DNA of 64,000 nucleotides from Ovoidimarina sp038744785 (GTDB lineage: Bacteria; Pseudomonadota; Alphaproteobacteria; Rhodobacterales; Rhodobacteraceae): assembly GCA_038744785.1 (NCBI GenBank), contig JBCDLX010000005.1:62001-126000 (forward strand), in the 5' to 3' direction. Each line of letters starts with the position of its first letter. Position 1 is the first letter of the stretch. The position numbers were made by a program, and so were the translations under genes. The notes beneath the pieces were generated by a model. It was not told the DNA's origin, searched no databases, and saw only the letters and a program-made list of their open reading frames with translations. Positions 1-6,996 of this stretch are shown here, in pieces.

Positions 1-56
1 TGTTCACAGCCCGGAAGTTTGCCGATCTCGTGAACTGGATGGCCTTCTGGCGCTAA
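1..56 (+). CDS. 3' end of an unidentified gene (partial)
   Basis: An open frame enters from the left edge and ends at a TAA at 54-56, giving a C-terminal tail that reads FTARKFADLVNWMAFWR. The tail is too short to assign to a family. The stop lies 69 nt upstream of gap on the same strand, so this gene probably precedes gap, either in its own unit or cotranscribed. It could also be a chance open frame. Confidence 0.35.
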   Translation, partial: FTARKFADLVNWMAFWR

Positions 57-125
57 CATTTCGGGTTGACCTTTGACGGCGAACCCTGTTCCTAACCCGC
101 AAACCGAGTATCCAAGGAGCAAGAC

Positions 126-1127
126 ATGACGGTCAAGGTTGCCATCAACGGATTCGGACGGATTGGGCGCAATGTGCTGCGCGGTATTGTTGAATCGGGC
201 CGCACCGATATCGAGGTGGTCGCAATCAACGATCTGGGCCCTGTCGAGACCAATGCCCATCTTCTGCGTTACGACAGTGTACATGGCCGCTTTCCGGCCA
301 AGGTCACCACCACCGAGAGCACGATCGACGTCGGGACAGGCCCAATCGAGGTTTCGGCGATCCGCAATCCCGCCGACCTGCCGTGGAGCCATGTCGACAT
401 CGTAATGGAGTGCACGGGCATATTCACGGCCCGCGAGAAGGCTGCAATTCACCTCGAGAACGGCGCAAGCCGCGTTCTTGTGTCGGCCCCATCGGCCGGC
501 GCCGACAAGACCATCGTCTACGGCGTCAATCACGATACTCTGACCAGCGACGACACCGTCGTGTCGAACGCGTCCTGCACAACCAACTGCCTGGCGCCCG
601 TTGTGAAGGTCCTGAACGATACCATCGGGATCAAAAAAGGGTTCATGACCACGATCCACAGCTATACCGGCGATCAGCCGACGCTGGATACGATGCACAA
701 GGACCTTTACCGGGGACGCGCAGCTGCGATGAGCATGATCCCAACGTCAACCGGAGCCGCAAAGGCCGTGGGCCTTGTCCTGCCCGAGTTGAACGGAAAG
801 CTGGACGGCGTCGCGATCCGCGTTCCGACGCCGAACGTTTCGGTCGTCGATTTCCACTTCGAGGCAAAGCGCGACACCAACGTCGACGAAATCAACGACG
901 CGATCCGTAATGCAGCGGGAAATCAGCTGACCGGGATCCTGGGCTTCACGGACGAAAAGCTTGTGAGCATGGATTTCAACCACGATCCGCATTCGTCGAT
1001 CTTCCACACCGACCAGACCAAGGTTCTGGAAGGAAACATGTGCCGTATCCTAACCTGGTATGACAATGAGTGGGGTTTTTCGAACCGGATGGCGGATACG
1101 GCCGTTGCCATGGCGAAGCTTATCTAG
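126..1127 (+). CDS. gap: glyceraldehyde-3-phosphate dehydrogenase, type I
   Basis: This is the glycolytic and gluconeogenic enzyme that converts glyceraldehyde 3-phosphate to 1,3-bisphosphoglycerate with NAD. At 333 residues it has the usual length. The N-terminal Rossmann motif GFGRIGR is at residues 9-15. The active-site signature ASCTTNC places the catalytic cysteine at residue 151, and the partner histidine is in MTTIHSYTG at about residue 178. The INDLG stretch after the second beta strand is typical of NAD-dependent enzymes. An AAGGAG ribosome site precedes the ATG. A strong intrinsic terminator follows the stop, so the gene ends its transcript. Assignment is secure. Confidence 0.97.
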   Translation: MTVKVAINGFGRIGRNVLRGIVESGRTDIEVVAINDLGPVETNAHLLRYDSVHGRFPAKVTTTESTIDVGTGPIEVSAIRNPADLPWSHVDIVMECTGIFTAREKAAIHLENGASRVLVSAPSAGADKTIVYGVNHDTLTSDDTVVSNASCTTNCLAPVVKVLNDTIGIKKGFMTTIHSYTGDQPTLDTMHKDLYRGRAAAMSMIPTSTGAAKAVGLVLPELNGKLDGVAIRVPTPNVSVVDFHFEAKRDTNVDEINDAIRNAAGNQLTGILGFTDEKLVSMDFNHDPHSSIFHTDQTKVLEGNMCRILTWYDNEWGFSNRMADTAVAMAKLI

Positions 1128-1154
1128 CTGCAGATCAGCACTTGGCTTTTGGGG

Positions 1155-1182
1155 AAGGGCGCCATTGGGATGGCGCCCTTTT
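1155..1182 (+). terminator. intrinsic terminator after gap
   Basis: A perfect 10-bp stem AAGGGCGCCA / TGGCGCCCTT (1155-1164 with 1171-1180) encloses the loop TTGGGA and runs into a TTTT tract. It lies 28 nt after the gap stop. Confidence 0.85.
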
Positions 1183-1329
1183 CCATTTAATCTTTCTGCG
1201 TTGCAGAATTTGCATGGCGGGTCTTCCGTTTTCGGGTCTGGTTTAGCGCTATCAAAGGCGCAAATAGTACCACGAGGCCGATGGTCGGCCTCTGGAAGAC
1301 CACCATTACAGAAAGACGGAGACACGCAC

Positions 1330-1494
1330 ATGATCGGTCTCGCAAATCGCCTAAAAACCGCGGCCGGCCGCTACGCCGAGTACCGCAAGATCGTGGACGA
1401 AATCGAAGGCATGAGCACACGCGAAGCCAACGACCTGGGCATCAGCCCCAGCGATGCACGCCAGATCGCCCGCTCGGCCGTCTACGGACGCTAA
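1330..1494 (+). CDS. DUF1127 small protein, first of a tandem pair
   Basis: A 54-residue protein whose C-terminal half (LGISPSDARQIARSAVYG) matches the DUF1127 / COG5457 type common in Rhodobacteraceae. Known members are small, arginine-rich, stress-inducible proteins, and some bind RNA and affect phosphate metabolism. That role is family knowledge, not visible here. The ATG at 1330 follows a GGAG-type site. The gene lies 147 nt after the gap terminator, so it has its own promoter. A second DUF1127 gene follows 62 nt downstream, suggesting a local duplication. Confidence 0.85.
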   Translation: MIGLANRLKTAAGRYAEYRKIVDEIEGMSTREANDLGISPSDARQIARSAVYGR

Positions 1495-1556
1495 CACACA
1501 CGGCACGGGATGCAATCCCGCGCCACATCACCTGACACTGAATAGGAGAGCATGAA

Positions 1557-1718
1557 ATGAGCTTCTTCAACGACATCCGTACGGCCGCACGCAAGCGGTC
1601 AGATTACAGCCGCACCCTATCGGCATTGAGCCGAATGCCACAATCGACCGTGTCGGATCTTGGTCTTGAAGGCAAAGACCTGCGAGACATCGCCCGCCGG
1701 GCAGTCTACGGCGTCTGA
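1557..1718 (+). CDS. DUF1127 small protein, second of a tandem pair
   Basis: A 53-residue protein starting MSFFNDIRTAARKR and ending in LGLEGKDLRDIARRAVYG, which aligns with the C-terminal half of its upstream neighbour. The AGGAG site is spaced for the ATG at 1557. An earlier ATG at 1552 runs straight into TGA and is not used. The two N-termini differ much more than the C-termini, so this is an old duplication. Function is unknown beyond the family, and cotranscription with the first copy is likely. Confidence 0.85.
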   Translation: MSFFNDIRTAARKRSDYSRTLSALSRMPQSTVSDLGLEGKDLRDIARRAVYGV

Positions 1719-1814
1719 CACTGTACCAGATCGCGCATTCGGGCCAACGACACGGATCATCGCGTTGAAGTTGGTAGGTCCTGGATACGTGAAAACCGAC
1801 GCGACACCACCCTG

Positions 1815-1838
1815 CGGGCGGGCCAAGTGGCCCGCCCG
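1815..1838. terminator. hairpin between convergent DUF1127 and coaD
   Basis: A perfect 10-bp GC-rich stem CGGGCGGGCC / GGCCCGCCCG with an AAGT loop sits between the convergent genes. There is no clear U tract on either side, so it is a likely but not textbook bidirectional terminator. Confidence 0.6.
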
Positions 1839-1856
1839 ATTACGTCTGACGCCCAA

Positions 1857-2354
1857 TCAGCCGCGCGGATAGCGGCGAGCCAGGGCCGCGCCCACCAAAG
1901 GTGTGACGAATTTTGAAACGTCGCCGCCAAGCCGCGCGATTTCCTTCACCAGCTTTGACGCAATCGCCTGATGTTCGGCCTCGGCCATCAGAAACACTGT
2001 TTCGATGTCGTCGTCGAGACGTCGGTTCATGCCGACCATCTGAAATTCATACTCGAAATCGGCAACGGCGCGCAGACCTCGGACAATGACTTGCGCGCCC
2101 ACATCGCGTGCACAGTCGATCAGCAGGTTTTCGAACGGATGGGCCACAATTTCGACGCCCTTGTCGCGCGCGATCGCAGCGCATTCGGCTTCGATCATCT
2201 GGACCCGCTCTTCCAACGGAAACAGCGGGCCTTTGTCGCGGTTGATCGCGACGCCGATGACCAGCCTGTCCACCAGCACTGTCGCACGCTCGATGATGTC
2301 GATATGTCCCAGCGTAACCGGGTCGAACGTCCCCGGGTAAAGCCCGATCCGCAT
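1857..2354 (-). CDS. coaD: phosphopantetheine adenylyltransferase
   Basis: This enzyme joins ATP and 4'-phosphopantetheine to make dephospho-CoA, the penultimate step of coenzyme A synthesis. The nucleotidyltransferase motif TLGH and the RGLR motif near the middle are both present. The length of 165 residues is normal. An upstream ATG at 2363 is possible, but the GGAGG ribosome site abuts it. That site lies 9 nt before the ATG at 2354, which is therefore preferred. The CBS-domain gene lies upstream on the same strand. Confidence 0.95.
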   Translation of the reverse strand: MRIGLYPGTFDPVTLGHIDIIERATVLVDRLVIGVAINRDKGPLFPLEERVQMIEAECAAIARDKGVEIVAHPFENLLIDCARDVGAQVIVRGLRAVADFEYEFQMVGMNRRLDDDIETVFLMAEAEHQAIASKLVKEIARLGGDVSKFVTPLVGAALARRYPRG

Positions 2355-2427
2355 CGCTGCCATCCTCCAGCACCAGCCACTTGCAATCAGGATCGGCTTA
2401 GGAAAAACAAACCCTTATGGCAAGAGA

Positions 2428-2862
2428 TCAGTACCCCATGATCATGCCTTCAAGGGCGTCCTTCTCCATCTTCACTTCTTCCAGCCGGTACTTCACAACA
2501 TCGCCCAGTGTGATCAGGCCCACCATTTTTCCGTCCTCGACGACGGGCATGTGGCGGAAACGCCCCTTGGTCATCTTGGCCAACACTTCGTCGGCTTTTT
2601 CCTCGATGGTGCAGGTGACAAGTTCCCGCGTCATCATGTCCGCTACCTTCTCGGACAGGCATCCCGGCCCCCGTCGGCCCACCTCGCGAACGATGTCACG
2701 TTCGGACAGAATACCCAGGGCCTTTGATGCGTCGTCGGAAACAACAAGCGAGCCGATCCGTCTTTCGCTTAGAATCGCCGCCGCGTCGGCGACCGATTTA
2801 TCGGATGCGATGGTTTGAACGTCGCCAGATCCCTTGGATCTCAGGATTTTTGCCACAGTCAT
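2428..2862 (-). CDS. tandem CBS-domain protein
   Basis: A 144-residue protein made almost entirely of two CBS motifs (about residues 10-65 and 75-135). The second contains the typical GRFRHMPVVEDGKMVGLITLGD pattern. Such stand-alone Bateman modules bind adenine nucleotides and act as energy or redox sensors for partner enzymes. No partner is evident here. A GGGAGG site is spaced 7 nt from the ATG. It lies upstream of coaD (73 nt) and is divergent from mmsA. The partner and ligand cannot be told from sequence. Confidence 0.9.
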   Translation of the reverse strand: MTVAKILRSKGSGDVQTIASDKSVADAAAILSERRIGSLVVSDDASKALGILSERDIVREVGRRGPGCLSEKVADMMTRELVTCTIEEKADEVLAKMTKGRFRHMPVVEDGKMVGLITLGDVVKYRLEEVKMEKDALEGMIMGY

Positions 2863-3152
2863 GCCGCGTCCTCCCTATGAAAAACTTCTTGCGAAACGCT
2901 GGGAAGACAGCCGTCCGCAAGATGCTGCGCCACATCCAAAAAATTATTTGCCTCTCGCCCTTTTCCGATGCCCCAGACAAAAGGCGAAAGGGTATTGGTA
3001 ACAGTTCAGTGAGCGTGGCGCAGGCTCCCCCGGCATGTCAAGCTTTGGCGCGATCTGAAGTTTTGCGCGAACGCAGCCGCACGCTGCGGTTTTGTGGCTT
3101 TTCCCCACCTTCTTGCGCGAGTAGGGTCCGCGCGGACTACAGGAGATGAGCC

Positions 3153-4652
3153 ATGGACGAGCTTTCGCACTTTATCGACGGCAAGCGTATCGCCGGAACG
3201 TCAGGACGGTTTGCCGATGTCTTCAATCCGGCGACGGGCGAGGTCCAGGCCAAGGTCCCGCTTGCCTCAAAGGCCGAACTTGACGCGGCTGTAGCCTCGG
3301 CGGCACGGGCACAACCGGCCTGGGGAGCGACGAACCCCCAGCGCCGCGCACGGGTTCTGATGAAGTTCGTGCAACTGTTGAACCGTGACATGGAAAAGCT
3401 TGCCGAAGCGCTCAGCCGCGAACACGGCAAGACGCTGCCGGATGCGGCGGGAGACGTGCAGCGCGGACTGGAAGTCGCCGAATTCTGCATCGGCGCGCCG
3501 CATCTATTGAAAGGCGAATACACCGACAGCGCCGGACCTGGCATCGACATGTATTCAATGCGTCAGCCATTGGGGGTAGTCGCGGGCATAACACCCTTCA
3601 ACTTTCCTGCCATGATCCCAATGTGGAAGTTCGCTCCAGCCATTGCATGCGGCAATGCGTTTATTCTCAAACCATCCGAACGCGATCCGTCCGTCCCGAT
3701 CATGCTTGCCGAGCTGATGCAGGAAGCTGGGCTTCCTGATGGCGTCCTGCAGGTTATCAACGGCGACAAGGAAGCGGTCGACGCGATCCTAGACAATCCG
3801 GTGATTCAGGGCGTGGGGTTCGTGGGGTCGACACCCATTGCGGAGTACATCTACGCGCGCGGCTGTGCTAACAGCAAACGGGTTCAGTGCTTTGGTGGTG
3901 CGAAGAACCACATGATTGTCATGCCGGACGCCGACATGGACCAGGCAGCCGATGCATTGGTGGGTGCTGGCTATGGGGCAGCGGGTGAGCGTTGCATGGC
4001 AATATCGGTTGCCGTTCCGGTGGGCGATGAAACAGCGGATCGGTTGATCGAGAAACTGGTACCCAGGATCGAGAAACTGAAGGTTGGGCCTTACACAGCC
4101 GGTACGGACGTCGATTACGGGCCGCTTGTAACGGGTGCCGCGAAAGAAAAAGTCCTTGGTCTTGTTCAGTCCGGCATTGACCAAGGCGCCGAACTGGTCG
4201 TTGATGGCCGCGATTTCAGTCTTCAAGGCTACGAAGACGGGTTCTTCGTAGGTCCCCATCTATTTGACCGTGTGACGCGGGATATGGATATCTACACGCA
4301 GGAGATCTTTGGCCCGGTCCTGTCGACCGTCCGTGCGAAATCCTATGAAGACGCGCTCGCACACGCGATGGACCACGAGTACGGGAATGGCACCGCAATC
4401 TTCACTCGCGACGGCGACACGGCGCGCGATTTCGCCAATCGGATCAATATTGGGATGGTTGGCGTCAATGTGCCGATCCCGGTACCGCTGGCCTACCATA
4501 CATTCGGGGGCTGGAAGAAATCGGCCTTCGGCGACCTAAACCAGCACGGTCCGGATGCGTTCAAATTCTATACGCGGACCAAGACCATTACGGCGCGTTG
4601 GCCCTCTGGCATCAAGGAAGGCGGCGAGTTCAGCATTCCAGTGATGGAATGA
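3153..4652 (+). CDS. mmsA: methylmalonate-semialdehyde dehydrogenase (CoA-acylating)
   Basis: This enzyme converts methylmalonate semialdehyde, the end product of valine breakdown, to propionyl-CoA with NAD and CoA. The 499-residue length is typical. Aldehyde dehydrogenase hallmarks include the ITPFNFP segment, the FVGSTPIAEYIY nucleotide region, FGGAKNH, and the catalytic cysteine of GERCMA at residue 281. An AGGAG site precedes the ATG. It stands alone, divergent from the CBS gene, while the rest of the valine pathway lies at 22.7-25.8 kb. Confidence 0.95.
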   Translation: MDELSHFIDGKRIAGTSGRFADVFNPATGEVQAKVPLASKAELDAAVASAARAQPAWGATNPQRRARVLMKFVQLLNRDMEKLAEALSREHGKTLPDAAGDVQRGLEVAEFCIGAPHLLKGEYTDSAGPGIDMYSMRQPLGVVAGITPFNFPAMIPMWKFAPAIACGNAFILKPSERDPSVPIMLAELMQEAGLPDGVLQVINGDKEAVDAILDNPVIQGVGFVGSTPIAEYIYARGCANSKRVQCFGGAKNHMIVMPDADMDQAADALVGAGYGAAGERCMAISVAVPVGDETADRLIEKLVPRIEKLKVGPYTAGTDVDYGPLVTGAAKEKVLGLVQSGIDQGAELVVDGRDFSLQGYEDGFFVGPHLFDRVTRDMDIYTQEIFGPVLSTVRAKSYEDALAHAMDHEYGNGTAIFTRDGDTARDFANRINIGMVGVNVPIPVPLAYHTFGGWKKSAFGDLNQHGPDAFKFYTRTKTITARWPSGIKEGGEFSIPVME

Positions 4653-4701
4653 CGCGGCGACGGCCAAGAGGACGTAGTTTCGGCTTGATCTAGAAATGGA
4701 A

Positions 4702-4724
4702 AAGGGCGGTCTGTGACCGCCCTT
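4702..4724. terminator. bidirectional terminator after mmsA
   Basis: A perfect 10-bp stem AAGGGCGGTC / GACCGCCCTT with a TGT loop lies between the convergent mmsA and VPLPA-CTERM genes. It has A-rich and T-rich flanks suitable for either direction. Confidence 0.8.
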
Positions 4725-4746
4725 CTATTGCGCGATGCACCCGCGC

Positions 4747-5490
4747 CTAAGCTCTTGGTTTTCTGCGGCGAAGCGCAAGCAGACCGCCAAGCCCGCCAAG
4801 AAGCAAGAACCCGGCTGCGGGCAGCGGGATCACTTCTACCTCATGGAACTTCACTTTCTTCAGCTTGAAGGCCGCTTTCTTATCTGAAGCCCCGACACCT
4901 ATGACCGACCCGATCAGATTGTAGCTCGATACGTCGACTGAGTAGACGCAAAGATCGTAGCTATTGTTGCAGTACTTTTCGACACCGTTGCTTTTGATGT
5001 CGATAGATTGCTGATAGAACTCGACGCCGTCGCCCGAATAGAGGGCAAGGTCGAAGTCATCGTAGTAATCGTGCTGATTGACGTAAGAAAAGACGAGTTG
5101 TTTCAGAGAAACCGTCGTGTCCACCCAATCAAGCTCTAGGATCTCATCGTAATAGTAGCCATCGATCTGATGGCTTTCGTCACAGTACGCCGTGCTGTTC
5201 GAACCGACGGAGGTCTTGTCGTCCAGTCGGTAGGGATCGACCGGATCAGGATACGAACAGGCCCCAGCCCCACCGTAACTTCCGCTCCAACTGGCCGTAT
5301 ACGCATCGTAACTTATGATTTCGCCGGTGCTTGAATTATGCCGCGCCGCGTTCACGTTCACCGTGTACCCGTCGCCTGTGTATGTGTTCACACCTTGGTT
5401 CCAGCCCCGGCTGGTTGCAAAGCTGACAGTTGCAGCGTTGGCTACGCCAGCCAGTCCCGCCAATGCCATAGCGGTTAAAAGTACTTTCAT
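4747..5490 (-). CDS. VPLPA-CTERM sorted surface protein
   Basis: A 247-residue exported protein. A signal peptide occupies about residues 1-19 (MKVLLTAMALAGLAGVANA). The C-terminus carries the sorting tail VIPLPAAGFLLLGG followed by an arginine-rich end (LRRRKPRA), the VPLPA-CTERM type handled by an exosortase (XrtD) in Rhodobacteraceae. The middle is rich in Tyr, Asp and Ser with several Cys and looks like a beta-sandwich. No enzymatic motif is seen. No exosortase lies in the window, so processing would depend on an enzyme encoded elsewhere. The role is unknown. Confidence 0.85.
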   Translation of the reverse strand: MKVLLTAMALAGLAGVANAATVSFATSRGWNQGVNTYTGDGYTVNVNAARHNSSTGEIISYDAYTASWSGSYGGAGACSYPDPVDPYRLDDKTSVGSNSTAYCDESHQIDGYYYDEILELDWVDTTVSLKQLVFSYVNQHDYYDDFDLALYSGDGVEFYQQSIDIKSNGVEKYCNNSYDLCVYSVDVSSYNLIGSVIGVGASDKKAAFKLKKVKFHEVEVIPLPAAGFLLLGGLGGLLALRRRKPRA

Positions 5491-5765
5491 CTAATCCCCC
5501 AAAACCCAACAACGCTAAATGCCTTGTTAACGATTATCACGTTTTCGCGAGAAGTTCCACACTTTGTAGGGCAGCCCCCAAAAAGAAGCTCTTGAAATCG
5601 TCTGCGGTCCTCGCGGCTTCTTTCTTGCTGGGCCCCCGCGTTCGTCGAAACGCGACATAAGCACTTGGTTCGCCAAGCAAAATGCGCAGAAATCCACTGT
5701 GGCGAAGAGCGGCTTGCCAACTGGGTGTGGGGTTGTTCAGACTAAGACGGGACAGAAAGAGGTGG

Positions 5766-6884
5766 ATGTTGCCCGAGCCTGAATTCACGATCGGGATCGA
5801 AGAGGAGTACCTTTTGGTCGACCCTGACACGAAGGCGCTGGCCGAGGCGCCCGACGGGTTGATCGAGGAATGCACCGCAGATTTCGAAGGGCAGGTGAGC
5901 CCCGAATTCCTGAAATGCCAAGTCGAGATCGGCACCAAAGTGTGCAAAACCATCGCCGAGGCACGGGAGGAGCTTAAAAAGCTCCGTGCATGTGTTTCAA
6001 AACATGCAAAAAATCATGGTTTGGCGCCGATTGCAGTGTCTTGTCACCCTTTCGCAAACTGGCGCGAACAGCACCACACCGACAAAGCGCGATACAACAT
6101 CCTTTCAAAGGACCTTGCCGGTGTTGCGCAACGGATGCTGATCTCGGGCATGCATGTTCATGTTGGCATCCCGGACAACGACATGCGCGTCGATCTGATG
6201 AACCAGTTCACCTACTTTCTACCGCACCTACTGGCGCTAAGCTGCTCGTCCCCATATTGGCAGGGACAGGACACCGGGCTGTCGTCTTACCGCCTGACAA
6301 TTTTTGACAACCTGCCGCGTACCGGCTTGCCGCCAAGGGTCGCAAGCTGGGGAGAGTATGAACGGGCGACCGGCGCGCTGATCCACATGGGCGTTATCGA
6401 GGATACGTCAAAGATCTGGTGGGACCTGCGGCCATCGTCGCGTTTCCCCACGCTCGAATCCCGGATTTGCGATGTCACGCCCCGGATTGAGGACACGCTG
6501 ACACTGGCGGCCCTGACCCAGGCGACCATGCGGATGCTGTGGCGGCTGGCGCGGAAGAACCAGCGATGGCGGATCTATGACAGCTTCCTTGTGGGCGAAA
6601 ACCGTTGGCGCGCCCAGCGCTATGGGACGTCCGAGGGGATGATCGATTTCGGCGCGCGCGAGATCATCCCGTTTCGCGACGTGGCCGAGGAATGGATCGG
6701 GTTGATCGAAGAGGACACAAATACGCTGAAATCCACCGACGAGGTGGCCCGTGTTCAGCGCATGATCCAAGAGGGCAACAGCGCCGACCGCCAGCGTGCC
6801 GTGATGTCGGCCGCGCCCGACACCCAAAGCGGGTTGCGCGATGTTGTCGCCGCGCTTGTCGAAGAGTTCCACGAAGGGCTCTAG
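5766..6884 (+). CDS. carboxylate-amine ligase, GCS2/YbdK family
   Basis: A 372-residue ATP-grasp-like enzyme of the glutamate-cysteine ligase type 2 family. It opens with the hallmark FTIGIEEEYLLVDP at the N-terminus and contains SGMHVHVGIPD, a metal and substrate site region. YbdK proteins have weak gamma-glutamylcysteine ligase activity and their physiological substrate is uncertain. The start at 5766 is supported by an AGAGG site just upstream. An in-frame ATG at 5682 would add 28 basic residues unlike the family. It is convergent with lon across a terminator. Confidence 0.88.
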   Translation: MLPEPEFTIGIEEEYLLVDPDTKALAEAPDGLIEECTADFEGQVSPEFLKCQVEIGTKVCKTIAEAREELKKLRACVSKHAKNHGLAPIAVSCHPFANWREQHHTDKARYNILSKDLAGVAQRMLISGMHVHVGIPDNDMRVDLMNQFTYFLPHLLALSCSSPYWQGQDTGLSSYRLTIFDNLPRTGLPPRVASWGEYERATGALIHMGVIEDTSKIWWDLRPSSRFPTLESRICDVTPRIEDTLTLAALTQATMRMLWRLARKNQRWRIYDSFLVGENRWRAQRYGTSEGMIDFGAREIIPFRDVAEEWIGLIEEDTNTLKSTDEVARVQRMIQEGNSADRQRAVMSAAPDTQSGLRDVVAALVEEFHEGL

Positions 6885-6948
6885 GCCAAGGTCCGCGGCT
6901 TCTCACCGAAGAGTGGGCTGCGGAGCAGTCACCTAGCACTCAAAAGCG

Positions 6949-6974
6949 AAAACGGCGCCCGAAGACGCCGTTTT
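6949..6974. terminator. bidirectional terminator between GCS2 gene and lon
   Basis: A 9-bp stem AAAACGGCG / CGCCGTTTT with an 8-nt loop carries an A tract on one arm and a T tract on the other. It is a textbook bidirectional intrinsic terminator between two convergent genes. Confidence 0.85.
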
Positions 6975-6996
6975 GCAAGGATCGTGCAGAGAGAGC

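Noticed and set aside
66..94. sigma-70 promoter for gap (TTGACC, 17 nt, TTCCTA)
   Set aside because: The -35 looks good, but the -10 matches the consensus poorly. Not strong enough to list.
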